DNA of 64,000 nt from Erpobdella octoculata. Lineage: Eukaryota; Annelida; Clitellata; Hirudinida; Erpobdellidae. Below the pieces are notes generated by a model that worked only from the letters and a program-made list of their open reading frames with translations, searched no databases and had not been told where the DNA came from. The stretch spans positions 13,409,765 through 13,473,764 of the forward strand of contig OZ022243.1 in the NCBI GenBank assembly GCA_963978895.1, given 5' to 3'. Positions within the stretch are counted from its first letter, which is position 1, and every line of letters starts with the position of its first letter. Positions 1-11,027 of the stretch are shown here, one piece after another. The position numbers and the translations under genes were made by a program.

Positions 1-389
1 AGTGGGGATGATAATAGTTATAAATTTTTGTGAATAGGTAGATTTATTAATCAATGTTGATGAATCAATTGCAAATATTCACAGTTGTGACAATCGTTAA
101 TTAAATATGTATGACTTTCGTTATTTATTGGAAAATATTTGTTAAAATCTCGGTATTTGTTTCGGGACTTTATACGAGAACCAAATTTAAGTTTCGCTAT
201 TTTATTTCGATACGAGACTTCTTCCACAGGCTGTATCGTTTCAATGGCGATACGGGATCTCCCGTATCGTTTTTAAATCTCGATTGATTTCGAGATAACA
301 ATTACGGGACGCAGATACTTACAAGTTATTTGAACGTTCTCAAAAATCAAACCGTCTTTGATGAATGCTTTTTTTTATTACCAACTTGA
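1..389. other. unassigned flank with short palindrome
   Basis: AT-rich non-coding sequence between the window edge and the 3' end of HERO-like copy A. The only structure I see is an inverted repeat at 248-269 (arms CGATACGGGA and TCCCGTATCG, 2-bp spacer) inside a stretch where the word GTATCG recurs in both orientations. It could be a transposon subterminal region, but no terminal repeat or TSD can be paired here. Confidence 0.4.
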
Positions 390-3040
390 GCATGTAGTAA
401 CTGTAGTATCCATCAAACCGCCAGATTCCGAGACCAAAAGAATCATTCACCTCCAGAACTTCGAGCCATGCCACCACTTTCACCAAACCTGAAACACCAC
501 AAACCATAATGGCAGGGAACATTGTTTCGATTATTTTCTAAATGCTAGCAACTTTCCTTCTATTGCAAACAACCGAAACTTCCGCCGGCAGCCATAACGC
601 GACTTCGTCCCTGAACTTGTAAACAAAGAAGGTGCTAGCACTGTCGTACGGAAGCCAAAAGTGGCTGTTTAAATTTATTATCTACTTTTTCATTCCTATG
701 CATCCATATCCAAAAAAAAGCTGTTTCTGCTCTTTCCGCTATTTTCTTGATAACTTGAGTTTTTTTACGACCCGACATTCCGAGAGTCACAAGCAATTTG
801 ACGAGTGAGCGACCGGCTAAACCCCTGGCGCCTACTTCAACTGGAAAAATCTCGACTCTATATCCCGCACGCTCCAAATCTTGGGCAAAGATTCTGTAAC
901 GTTCTTCTTTCAAAATATTTGAGGCTTCCATGTTGCTTTCCCATGGCACTGTTAGTTTGATGAACAGCAACGTCTAGGCCAAACTGGAAAAAATGACAAT
1001 GTCCGGTCTCAATCCGCTGCTGCGAACCAATTCCGGAAAGCAGTCTTCATCTTTTAAGTCTGCTAATATCCTCCAGTCATTTGCCGCATCAAGCAGCAAT
1101 TCTCTTCTCGTACTTGTCTTTCTGCTGCCCAAGTGCTGCAAGCCTTCTCTCAAGAAATAAACTTTTTTTCTGGGGCACAACTGCATCGAATTGGCTAGTC
1201 TGCAGTTCTCCTTGATAATGCCCAGTATCTCTTTTAGAACCTCATTGTGGCGCCACGTGTATCTTCCCTTTGCCAAAGCATACGGACAACATGAGAGAAT
1301 ATGAATCAGAGTTTCTGTTTTCTCACATGCTTGCAGGCTTCATTTTCAAGCTCTCCCCACTTAACTAAGTTCGAAGCTGTCAGCAGTTGATCATACATCG
1401 CTATAATCACTAAAGATAGGCGGATGGGCGAGTAACGCCACAAATCATTCCATGTCATCGAATGTTGAATTGCCGCCTCCCATCTAGTCCAATCGCCCTG
1501 TTGCGACATCTGAGCCCTTAACTGCATTCTTTCCAACTTCATTGCTCGCCTTTTGTCTTGAATAATCAGGTTTGCCCTTTCCTGCGACGAGGCCTTAGAC
1601 CACCAAACATGATGGAACCAACACAGGCCGAGCCGTCCCGGTTGCACTGTTCCGAGCTTTTCAGACCATTGCAAAGATTCTTTGGCTTCACGGATCCAGC
1701 TTTTTCCCGATCCAACTGCTGCGCCCACATTCACCATACATCGGTCTGAAGAGTTGTCTTGCATCAACTGTGTCCGTATCTTGCTAATCTTGTACTCTTC
1801 TACTAGGGGCTTGAATGGAAGAGCTAACTTAGCTGTCTTACTATATAGAACTAAAGTTGTTAACGCCGGTGGAAGTCCTAGCCATTTCCGAATACAGCAG
1901 TTCATTTTCTTTTTCATTTGCTCCACGTGAGATAAACAAATCTTATAGATGGTTAATGGCCATAGCAACCTCGGGATCAAAACAAACTGTACCAGCCATA
2001 CCTTGAACTTTCCCTGCAGCTCGGTTGAATTGATTTTCCTCAGGTCCTCAATCAAGCCCTTTAGAACGATGTTGCTCTGACCCACATCATTCATGGAGAC
2101 GTTGTACCATCTTCCCAAGCTTTTCACAGGCTCTTGCTGGATTGTTGGGATCTCGCAACCAGCCACCAAGAATGAGACAAAACCACCAATCTCTCCATGT
2201 CGCAAAGAAAGGCTTCTCGATTTAGTTGGCTTGAACTTCATTCCACACCAGGACAACAAGTCGTTGAAATTTTGAAGAATACGACGCATTTCGCCGCAAC
2301 GTTTTAAGAGAAGAGTAGTGTCGTCCATGAAGGCTTTTATCGACGGCATGAAAATTTCTTTTCCCAGGTAAACATTCTGAACCCGAGATGCAATCGATCC
2401 GAGCAATAATTGCATAGCCAGAACAAATAGGATGGGAGAAATTGAACACCCCATTGGTTGATATTGACAAAATTTTTTTCTTTGGGGATGAAAACTCCCT
2501 CCGCCTTCTGCCATTCCCTATCTACGCATCTAGATCGCCATGCAATCTTTAAACGGTTGTAGAGCAGCTTTTGCACGCCTGGACATCTCTTTTATAACAA
2601 ATATGGAATGCGTTGGGACCTGGGGCAGATTTGTTCCTCGTTTTTTTTAGAAACTGAGATACTTCATTCATCTTTATCTCTCCACCGTCGAAAGCCACTT
2701 TCGGCAACTGTACTTCGGGAAAATCGGTTCTTTCCGACAGCTCTGAATCGCCAAGAGGATCTCTGAACGCCAATCGGAAATGATCATCTAATTCTTGTTT
2801 TGTCGCTCGAAGAGTGCCAGATTTTGGTGGATCCAGCAAACTTTTTCCGAAGCAAAATGGATTTTCCACGAATTTGCATCTGGCTTTCATTTGCTCACTT
2901 TTCTTTTTCCGGAGTTTTTCTGCAGCCCTGAGATCCCGGAGCCGATTTTTTACATCCCGCCACAGTTCAGACAGACCAACTTTTTCGACCCCCTCTGCGA
3001 TTCTCCATTGTCGCCTGAGTTTCTTTCGCTACTTCTTTAA
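390..3040 (-). pseudogene. HERO/R4-like non-LTR retrotransposon, copy A (5'-truncated, defective)
   Basis: Read on the minus strand, the coding relic runs from about 2890 to 635, followed by 3' UTR to about 390. Upstream, 3040-2890 still matches element sequence, which stops exactly at the (TATG)n array, so the copy is 5'-truncated inside the region before the RT. Visible in order: the linker motif [14 protein letters not shown], the motif TRNKSAPGPN, RT motif B ([18 protein letters not shown]), motif C (FMDDTT), the GRYTWRHN block after the zinc knuckle, and the restriction-like endonuclease (RPDIVIFSSLA, then LTVPWE, and EVGARGL). Near 2460-2470 the reading jumps from KNFVNINQ directly to motif B, so about 130 residues including the catalytic Asp of motif A are deleted. 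Further damage: frameshifts near 2550 and 1300 (inside the CCHC knuckle) and a stop near 972. The endonuclease Glu reads Lys (IKLTVPW). Family placement rests on the C-terminal RLE, the CCHC knuckle and the [14 protein letters not shown] motif B seen in copies B and C. Confidence 0.85.
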
Positions 3041-3044
3041 TTTT

Positions 3045-3230
3045 TGTATGTATGTATGTATGTATGTATGTATGTATGTGTGTGTGTATGTATGTATGTA
3101 TGTATGTATGTATGTATGTATGTATGTATGTATGTATGTATGTATGTATGTATGTATGTATGTATGTATGTATGTATGTATGTATGTATGTATGTATGTA
3201 TGTATGTATGTATGTATGTATGTATGTATG

Positions 3231-3261
<31 letters not shown>

Positions 3262-3368
3262 GTATGTATGTATGTATGTATGTATGTATGTATGTATGTA
3301 TGTATGTATGTATGTATGTATGTATGTATGTATGTATGTATGTATGTATGTATGTATGTATGTATGTA
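3045..3368. repeat. (TATG)n microsatellite between copies A and B
   Basis: About 80 tetranucleotide units. A TGTGTG interruption at about 3075-3084 lies roughly 30 bp from the copy A junction. Read on the minus strand it is (CATA)n leading into copy A; read on the plus strand it is (TATG)n leading into copy B. The 100+ residue reading frames through it are artefacts of a 4-bp repeat without stop codons. Confidence 0.97.
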
Positions 3369-4079
3369 CATTATGCCCCCTGAGCTTTTACCGAAAGGGG
3401 GGGGAGGGTATGATGAGCTCAACAATGGACTACAGGATAATGAACCGGCTTTTTCAAGGAACCCTGATAGGGGTTTGCCCGTATTGTGTTTGTGTGGAAA
3501 AAGTTTTAGGACAGTCCGAGGAATGAAAGTTCACAGAACAAAAAATGGGATGTTTCCCCGCTCCTGTTCTCCGCCCATTATCTCTTAGTGTGGGCTTAGT
3601 TTCATTGGCTCAAGAAGTTCCAGAACCCATTCATACTCCACAGATTGCTTTTGACGGAGGAACGAAATGTGTTTGTGGAAGAAGATTTAAGTCAATTCGT
3701 GGAATGAATGTTCATAAAACTAAAATGGGCTGTCAAACTGCTATCAAGCAGCGCTCTGCATCAACCAAAGAAGCAGGTAACACGTCTGACTACGCCGGGC
3801 CGGAAGCTAACCACAGCCCCGACAAAGTCTCCGATTCAGAAGCAGATGAAAATTCAGAACCCAAGGCAAAAATTAAATTTCCAAAAGCAATTGACACTTC
3901 AGCTTGGTCAAAATTAGACATGGAGTTGACGAGATAACTGAAAGTACAATTGAAGGAGAATCGACAACTCGATATGAAAACCTTCTCAGAAATTATCTAA
4001 AAAAAATGTTTTGATTCATTTGGTAAGGTCCAGAAAAACCCGGTTCACACGCATGCAGCGGTATCCAGACGGCAGTAAG
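3369..4079 (+). pseudogene. HERO/R4-like retrotransposon copy B, segment 1 (N-terminal zinc fingers)
   Basis: The element begins a few bases after the microsatellite with an ATG (3373) that opens MPPELLPKGGGGYDEL, the same N-terminal block seen in copies C and D. Two CCHC-type fingers follow: [19 protein letters not shown] at about 3487-3545, and CVCGRRFKSIRGMNVHKTK at about 3669-3725. An extra A in the run near 3541 breaks the frame at the end of finger 1. Next come the AGPEANHSPD motif (about 3799) and the SAWSKLD block, then a stop after MELTR. The copy is then interrupted at 4080 by a hAT insertion. Copies C and D have only one such finger, so B either kept or gained a second. In R2-type proteins N-terminal fingers bind target DNA; that role here is inferred. 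Confidence 0.85.
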
Positions 4080-5118
4080 CAAGGGCGGATCCAGGGGGGC
4101 TAGTCCGGCCATGGCCCCCTTGTATTTTGCTAATAGACTTTGGCCCCCCTTGTCAAAATCAAATTTTAAAAATTAAAAACTTTAGTTAATTACATCCAAG
4201 TTAGTGCAAATATCTGTAAAATTTGCTAATGTTTTATTATTTTATTGCTGTTTTATATCGTTGCTAATGTTAACTTTGCTTATGTTTTATAATTAAATAG
4301 CTGTTTTTTCGTCTTGGCTAGTTGAGTTCTAGCTAGCCACCATCTTGTTAAAAAATTCGTGATATAATCATTTATTTGTGTATTTATCCATAAAACCTAT
4401 AAGTTTCTCAAAAATACGACTTCTGAAAGCCGATAGATATTAAGATGTCAAGTGAATTAAGTGGATCTCCATTGAAACGGTTAAAAAAAATGAAGCAAGC
4501 GAAGTTACAATTCGGATTCGCATATCAAGACTGGTGTTCAAAGGAGGAAGGCTCTTAACTCCGACCATCTTCTGCGATACAAGTGGCTTGCAGTTTCAAA
4601 ATGTCCTAATAAAGCTGGAGCCTGGTGCGCTGTTTGTGTACTATTCTCTGTGTCTGATTCGTGCCATGGTCAACGAATGGGCAAACTTGTAACCCGTCCC
4701 CTAACGAATTTTTCAGATTTTACTGGGAAGAATGGTCTACTGGATCTTCACGAACAGTATAGTTTTCATACTGCAAATGCAGCCAGAGCACTTGAATAAT
4801 CAGTTTTTCGAGCTAAAAACCCTACAACACATGTTGATGCTCAAGTTAACTTGCAAAAGACAGCGCAAGTTTTGCAGAACAGGAAAGCTCTTGCATCCAT
4901 TTTCGAGACAATTAAATTTGCCGCAATTCAGAATTGTAAATTTAGTTTTTTAAATATATCATGAGAAAATTTTTGAAAAATATTGCTGATTTTTAACTAA
5001 ATAAAATTATTCCAAATTTTTAACATGTAAATGCTAATTTGACCCCCTCTACAGTCATCGGAAAAATTTTTGGAGTCAAGTTGCCCTTCACCTCAAAAAG
5101 GTTCTAGAGCCGCCAGTG
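4080..5118 (+). mobile_element. hAT-type DNA transposon (TTF/DUF4371 kind) inserted in copy B
   Basis: The ends are CAAGGGCGGATCCAG at the left and the complement of CACTGGCGGCTCTAG at the right, an imperfect terminal inverted repeat (TIR). The flanks are GCAGTAAG (4072-4079) and GCAGAGAG (5119-5126), an 8-bp TSD with two later changes, as expected for hAT. Removing 4080-5118 plus one TSD restores the RRQREI-type reading of the host retrotransposon, which confirms the boundaries. The element is 1,039 bp and carries a decayed transposase N-terminus. Confidence 0.85.
4555..4960 (+). pseudogene. hAT transposase fragment, TTF-type zinc finger plus DUF4371 start
   Basis: One plus frame reads through a TTF-type zinc-finger region (RYKWLAVSKC, then GAWCAVCVLF, then GKLVTRPLTNFSDF). 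It continues, after one stop near 4797, into the Q-x-NR-x-AL-x-IFETIKFAA segment typical of the DUF4371 domain of ZMYM/hAT transposases. The RNase-H-like catalytic core and dimerisation domain are absent. The fragment lies inside the 4080-5118 element and explains its origin. The assignment is from motif recognition. Confidence 0.7.
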
Positions 5119-5329
5119 GCAGAGAGAAATTGAAAAATTAAAAAAGTTGGTTTGTCTGAACTTTGGCAGGATTTAAAAAATTAGCTCCGAGCTCTCAGGG
5201 GTGCAGAAAGACTCCGGAAAGGAAAACCAGATGCAAATTCATGAAAAATCCATTTTGCTTCGGAAAGGTTTGCTGGATCCACCAAAATCTAACATTCTTC
5301 GAGCGACAAAACAAGAATTAGATGATCAC
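5119..5329 (+). pseudogene. HERO/R4-like copy B, segment 2
   Basis: Continuation of copy B after the first hAT insertion. It starts with the RQREIEKLKK-type basic region and runs through KNPFCFGK and LLDPPKSNIL to TKQELDDH. It aligns with copy A (minus strand, about 3000-2780) and copy C (about 51180-51445). Indels and stops are present. It ends at the second insertion site, where 5322-5329 (ATGATCAC) is the left TSD. Confidence 0.85.
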
Positions 5330-6728
5330 TAGGTATATGACTAAATTTTTTTGATGAATTTAACATTCCCCATATGACCAGCTGTGGACATTCGGCATGT
5401 TATTAAAGAAATAATAGTTAGAAACGTAAACGGATAAAAAGTCACCCTCCAAATTAAAAAACATTGACTGATAATAACAGGCCTACAAAGTTTGTGAAAT
5501 ATTATCACAAAGTGGAGTTTCAATACCTACTCCAACTTAAAGTGGCGTCTACAAAGCTGTAATGAAGGAAGGAGCAAGATTAAAAAAGCACTTCATGGAG
5601 AGTTTAAAAAATGAACAGTGGTGCTTACACTTTGATGGAAAGACCACTGACAAAAAGGAATATCAGGTAGTGGTTCTGAAAAACAAAAATCGGGAGGTTA
5701 GACTGTTCTTGAACTGGAAAATGGAAAAGGTCAGACAATATTTAATGGAATAACAGCTGTGCTCGATGAATATGACCTGTGGTCCTCCATAAAAATGATT
5801 GTGTCTGACACAACTGCAGCAAACACAGGAAAACGTAATGGTTCTGTGTCACTGTTGCAAAAACACTTCCAAGAAAAAGGACTACAAAAACCTGTATTCA
5901 TTGGATGTCAACACCATAATCTAGACACAATTCTGAAACATGTCATGAATGACTATTTCGATGGATGAACAACTTTGCCTGATTTGCACTATCTTTTTGT
6001 TACAAGAATAATCAGAGAGTATGAGCAACTCAAGGCATCATTCCCGAATACTGGAAGACCACTTAAGAAAGCAGAGCTAGAGAGGTGGTGAGATGATATG
6101 GCCTTTTTTGATCACTTAATATCATGCTACAGGAGTTTCAAAAGTACAGGAAGCTTCCCATCAATGAAATTCCAATCACTTCCTGCTAACCGCAATGCGA
6201 GGTAAAACTCCAGAGCCATTTATATATTGCTTGCTTTCATTCTGATGCCAGAGTTTCGACAGACAGCTGAACCAGCATATGATTTCATCACCGGGTCATG
6301 GGCTGACATATGGTTTTCCTCTCATTGCTACAATCTAACGGACTCTGACAATCCGGCAGAAGCCTGTAAAGAACATCTAAACGCATTGAAGTCATTGAAG
6401 AATTTTTGGTCATCGGAACCTTCACCTATACCAACGCAGCGTTCAAATATATGAGTGATGCAAGACTTATGTCCACTGTGCAAATCCATTGAAAAACTGA
6501 AGATTAAATTTATTTTAACTAATGCACAGTAAGAATGTACTTATTATTCATTTGTCACAGTAAACTGTAAATTGGAGCAATTTCCATCTTTGAGAAAAAC
6601 TTCATTTCTATAGGAGGGTGAACTTTTTTCAAATAAAACTAAAATGGCTCACATATTCTTTTTTTTGCACAAAAAAACTCCACCAAATATCATATGGGGA
6701 TATGAGGTCAAAAAAAATCATATACCTA
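5330..6728 (+). mobile_element. hAT-like DNA transposon with TIR TAGGTATATGA
   Basis: The two ends are a perfect 11-bp inverted repeat (TAGGTATATGA at the left, TCATATACCTA at the right), followed internally by T-rich tracts at the left and A-rich at the right. The flanks are ATGATCAC at 5322-5329 and 6729-6736, a perfect 8-bp TSD. Removing the element rejoins the host reading TKQELDDHFRLAL. Length 1,399 bp. It contains a decayed transposase-like coding region. An 8-bp TSD fits hAT; P and Merlin elements can also give about 8 bp, so the superfamily is inferred. Confidence 0.85.
5541..6454 (+). pseudogene. decayed transposase-like protein of unfamiliar family
   Basis: Several reading-frame pieces follow each other with stops and shifts (5562-5753, 5759-5968, about 6000-6454). 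Recognisable blocks are LHFDGKTTDKKEYQVVV, then IKMIVSDTTAANTGKRNGS, then FIGCQHHNLDTIL, then a helical C-terminal part. The order Asp-containing strand, second Asp with N-x-G, and C-x-x-H resembles the RNase-H-like core of hAT transposases (D1, D2, CxxH). The exact words match no hAT subfamily I can name. The location, centred in an element with TIRs and an 8-bp TSD, supports a transposase. No final catalytic Glu or dimerisation domain is visible. Confidence 0.55.
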
Positions 6729-8923
6729 ATGATCACTTCCGTTTGGCATTAAAGGATCCTCTTGGCGATTCAGAGAACCGATTCTCCCGAAGGAAAGTTG
6801 CGAAGTGGTTTTCGACGGTGGAGAGATAAAGATGAATGAAGTGTCTCAGTTTCCAGGTCCCAACGGCATTCCATATTTGCTACACAAGAGATGTCCGGGC
6901 GTGCAAAAGCTGCTCTACAACCGTTTAAAGATTGCATGGCAATTTAGATGCGTAGATAGGGAATGGCAGAAAGCGGAGGGAGTTTTCATCTCCAAAGAAA
7001 AAGACTTGGTCAATATCAACCGATACCGATCATGCTCACTTCTAAACGTGGAGGGAAAAATATTTTTTGCTGTTCTGGCCAAGAGGCTCAAGGATTTTGC
7101 TATTCGTAATGAGTACATCGACAGATCCGTGCAGAAAGGAGGAGTCCCGGAGTACCGAGATATATCGAGCACTCATCCATGATTTAGGAGGCCATCAAAA
7201 GTGTAAAACAAAACCAACTCAGCCTGCATGTGGTCTGGCTTGATTTAGCAAACGCGTACGGGGCTGTTCGCCATCAATTGCTCTGCAAGACACTCGAAGG
7301 GCACTACGTTCCAGGGTTCCTCATCGATGTTCTACAACAGTATTTTTGCCGTTTTAAGCTACGTCTGTCAACATCGACGTGCTCCACAGAGTGGTTCAAC
7401 TTGCGGGTCGGAATTGCTATGGGGTGTTCAATTTCTCCAATCCTATTTGTTCTGGCTATACAATTATTGCTCGGTTCAATTGCATCTCGGGTTCAGGATG
7501 TTTACATAGGCAAAGGAATTTTTATGCTATTGATTAAAGCTTTCATAGACAACAATACTTTTCTCTTAAATCACTGCGGCAAACTGCGTCGTATTCTTCA
7601 AAATTTCAACAACATGTTGTCCTGGTGTAGAATGAAGTTCAAGCCAACCAAATCGAGAAGCCTTTCTTTGTAACATGGAGAGATTGATGGTTTTGTCTCA
7701 TTCTCGGTGGCTGGTTGCGAGATCCCAACAATCCAGCAAGAGCCTGTGAAAAGCTTGGAAAGATGGTACAACGTCTCAGAGCAACATCGTTCTACAGGGC
7801 TGGATTGAGGACCTGAAGAAAATCAATTCAACCGAGCTGCAGGGAAAGTTTAAGGTATGGCTGGTACAGTTTGTTTTGATACCGAGGTTGCTATGGCCAT
7901 TAACCATCTATGAAATTTGTTTATCTCACCTGGAGCAAATGGAAAAGAAAATGAACTGCTGTATTCGGAAATGGCTAGGGCTTCCACCGGCGTTAACAAC
8001 TTCAGCTCTATATAGTAAAACAGCTAAGTTAGCGCTTCAATTCAACTCCTTAGTAGAAGAGTACAAGATACGTACGGACACAGTTGATGCTGGATAACTC
8101 CAGACCAATGTATCGTGAATTTGGGCGCATCAGTTGGATCGCGAAAAGGTTGGACTGCCGGGGGAGGGACATCCGTGAAGCCGAAGAATCTTTGCAGTGG
8201 TCTGAAAAGCTCGGAGCAGTGCAACCGGGACGGCTTGGTCTGGGTTGGTTCCATCATGTGTAATGGTCTAAGGCCTCCTCGCAGGAAAGGGCGAACCTGA
8301 TTATTCAAGACTGAAGGCGAGCAATAGAGTTGGAAAGAGTTAGGTGCTCAGATGTCACAACAGGGCGATTGGACTAAATGGGAGGCGGCAATTCAACATT
8401 CGATGACATGGAATGACTTGTGGCGTTACTTTCCCATCCGCCTATCTTTTGTGATTAGAGCGATGTATGACCAGCTGCCAACCGCTTCGAACTTTGTTAA
8501 GTGGGGAAAGCTTGAAAATGTAGCCTGCAAGCTATGTGAGAAAACAGAAACTCTTATTCATATTCTCTCATGTTTTCCACATGCTTTGGCAAGAGGAAGA
8601 TACAAGTGGCGTCACAATGAGGTTCTCAGTGAGATACTGGGCATTATCAAGGAAAGCCAATTCCCTGCCGTTGTGCCCCAGAAAAAAGTGTATTTCTTGA
8701 GAGAAGGTTTGCAGCACATGGGCCGCACAAAGGCAAGTGCTAGAAGAAAATCGTTGCTTAATGCGGCAAATGACTGGAGGATATCAGCAGACTTAAAGGA
8801 TGACGACTGCTTCCCGGAATTGGTTTGCAGTAGTGGATTGAGACCGGACGTTGTCATTTTTTCCAGTTTGGCCAAGACGTTGCTGTTCATCAAACTAACA
8901 GTGCCATGGGAAAGCAACATGGA
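6729..8923 (+). pseudogene. HERO/R4-like copy B, segment 3 (RT to endonuclease start)
   Basis: The segment carries FRLALKDPLGDSE, a small deletion at about 6855 that removes the residues between VSQF and the PGPNGIPY motif, then [18 protein letters not shown] (RT 1-2), [17 protein letters not shown] (motif A with catalytic Asp, about 7232), [15 protein letters not shown] (motif B, about 7412) and AFIDNNTF (motif C, where the DD pair has become DN). Downstream are the PALTTSALYSKTAKLAL block, CKLCEKTETLIHILSCF (CCHC knuckle, about 8527-8578), GRYKWRHNEVL and the RLE (GLRPDVVIFSSLAKT, then [12 protein letters not shown]). Frameshifts and stops occur near 7190, 7672, 7780, 8095 and 8310. As in copy A, the RLE Glu has become Lys. 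It is interrupted at 8924 by a solo LTR. Confidence 0.88.
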
Positions 8924-9263
8924 TGTCAACTTGGGCAAACCGCTCAACAAAAAACTCCAACTTCAGCTTAAGAGGTCTTTATTATTAAATAAAAATTTAC
9001 AAAACGGAAAATTGAACTTCAATACGAAAATTCGCCAATTCACCACAATTCAAACCTAACTACGTGCCAACCACTCTCGATCTCGACTCTCACTACACTA
9101 GAAACTCTGCGCATACTTTTCTCCGCCTAAACAGCACGCTAGCCACTAATATACAACAACTCTTACAACTACAGGTGAACATTCATACTAAAAGAAATAG
9201 CGAGCGTACACACAATGCATCCTATCCACCAATAATCACATACACAACATGTCTATCTTGACA
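8924..9263 (-). mobile_element. solo LTR inserted in copy B
   Basis: 340 bp, starting TGTCAA and ending TTGACA (TG...CA ends as a short inverted repeat), flanked by ATGGA at 8919-8923 and 9264-9268, a perfect 5-bp TSD. Removing it restores the endonuclease reading from WESNME into SNILKEERY. On the minus strand an AATAAA-type signal lies about 60 bp before the end, so the LTR probably reads in minus orientation. A solo LTR arises by recombination between the two LTRs of a full element. The internal region is lost, so gypsy versus BEL cannot be decided. Confidence 0.85.
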
Positions 9264-9611
9264 ATGGAAACCTCAAATATCTTGAAAGAAGAACGTTACA
9301 GAATCTTTGCCCAAGATTTGGAGCGTGCGGGATATAGAGTTGGGGTTTTTCCAATTGAAGTAGGCGCCAGGGGTTAAGCCGGTCGCTCACTCGTCAAACT
9401 ACTTGTGGCACTCGCAATGTCGGGTCGGAAAAAAAACTTAAGCTATCAAAAAAATAGCTGAAAGAGCAGAAACAGCTTCGTTTTGGATATGGATGCAAAG
9501 GAATGAAAAAGGAGATAATAAATTTAAACAGCCACTTTTGGCTTCCGTACGACGGTGTCACAAGTTTACAAGTTCAGGCACGAAGTCACGTTATGGCTGC
9601 CGGCGAAACTT
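9264..9611 (+). pseudogene. HERO/R4-like copy B, segment 4 (endonuclease C-terminus and truncated 3' UTR)
   Basis: It resumes with SNILKEERYRIFAQDLERAGY and an EVGARG-stop (TAA near 9375), then passes an A-run frameshift near 9435 into KIAERAETASFWIWMQRNEK. The first about 45 bp of 3' UTR match copies A and E (TTTACAAGTTCAGG, GTTATGGCTGCCGGCG). Homology ends at about 9611, where the modular hairpin repeat family starts. The CATA-adjacent 3' end is therefore missing in this copy. Confidence 0.85.
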
Positions 9612-10148
9612 TTAATGGATGCAACTAATAAAAACAACCTACAATTTTAATGGCTGATTATGGAAAAACTCCTACAATAAAATTAAACTTTTATGGCAGA
9701 AAATAAAAAAACTTCTGTAATTTATTTATTTTCAGCTTGTTTATAATGAGTGATGACGTAAGCTCAAAATTGGGAAATACTCGCTTGGTGATTTGTTTAT
9801 TTTTAACTTGTTTATATTGTGTGATCACGTACCCTCAAAATTAGAAAAAACCCGCCGGCGTACCACGGAGATTTGTTCATTTTCAAGTTGTTTATATTGA
9901 GTTATGACGTACGCTCAAATATCGAAAAAACTCGCCGGCCTTCTGCATCGGAGATTTATTTATTTTCAACTTGTTTATATTAAAAGATGACGTATGCTGT
10001 TTTATATATATCCGCAAAGCGTAGAACTTTCGCGGCTAATAACGTTTTGTTTAAACATTTTAACGAAAATGTGGCCTAACAAACCTTGTTCAGAGTCTCA
10101 GAATCTATCATCCTGAGTTTTTTCAGAGCTGCAACGGCTGCAGATGGT
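9612..10148. repeat. modular hairpin repeat family, forward orientation
   Basis: It starts with degenerate 50-bp modules (GGCTGATTATGGAAAAACTCC type), followed by four copies of an approximately 75-bp module (ATTTGTTTATTTTCAACTTG, then TTTATATTGTGTGATGACGTA, then CTCAAAATTGGGAAAA), then the ATATATATCCGCAAAGCGTAGAAC block and CTCAGAATCTATCATCC. It stops at CAGATGGT (10141-10148), the left TSD of the next hAT element, and continues after it at 15466. Confidence 0.8.
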
Positions 10149-10489
10149 CAGGGTTGTTAACAATATCCAAAAATTGTATTGACAATACCAATCCCAATAG
10201 GCATATGAAAAAGTATTGACAATACCAATATCAATACCAACTTTAAAAAGTATTGCTAGTATTACCAAATATCAAACACTAATACTTCCCAAAACATTTC
10301 GTCAATTATTTTATTTTTTAGTACAAAAAAATCTATTAATTTAAAAACACATCCAATGGCACAAAAGTATAAAAACAAATGAAAATAGAGAAAAGTTCAA
10401 AATAAAACAAGTCAGATATTATTGCACAATGATAAATTAATTGACTTATTGTAAAACTAATAATTGAATATTGCATTGTCTTCTATTTT

Positions 10490-10740
10490 GAGCATGTATG
10501 CAAAATTTGAAAAAAATCTATCATTTATTTATTTATTTATCTATGTAGTTATTTATTTATGTATTTATATATGTATGCATTCAATTTTTTTGTTTATTTA
10601 TTTAATTATTTATTTAATTAATTATTTATTTAAAATAGATTAAAACATTAATAATTTTTTATATTTTGAAATAATTTAAGTAAGGTAAATATTTTCTAAT
10701 TTATTTAATTATATAAAAATATATGTGTATATATTAATTT
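10490..10740. repeat. AT-rich low-complexity tract (ATTT-type)
   Basis: Imperfect ATTT/TTTA tetranucleotides with interspersed ATGT units in the left half of the 5.3-kb hAT element. There is no coding content. 10270-10490 before it is plain AT-rich sequence with no feature. Confidence 0.6.
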
Positions 10741-10802
10741 GCCATAGATAGCAGATCGTCACACAAAAACGTCTTACATAGACGTCTTACACAGACGTCT
10801 GT

Positions 10803-11027
<225 letters not shown>

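Noticed and set aside
2814..3526. Long ORFs encoding MYVC or HTYI repeats (also at 49.2, 50.4, 54.2-55.0, 57.4-58.6 and 61.6-62.4 kb)
   Set aside because: They are translations of a stop-free 4-bp microsatellite; length reflects repeat number, not coding.
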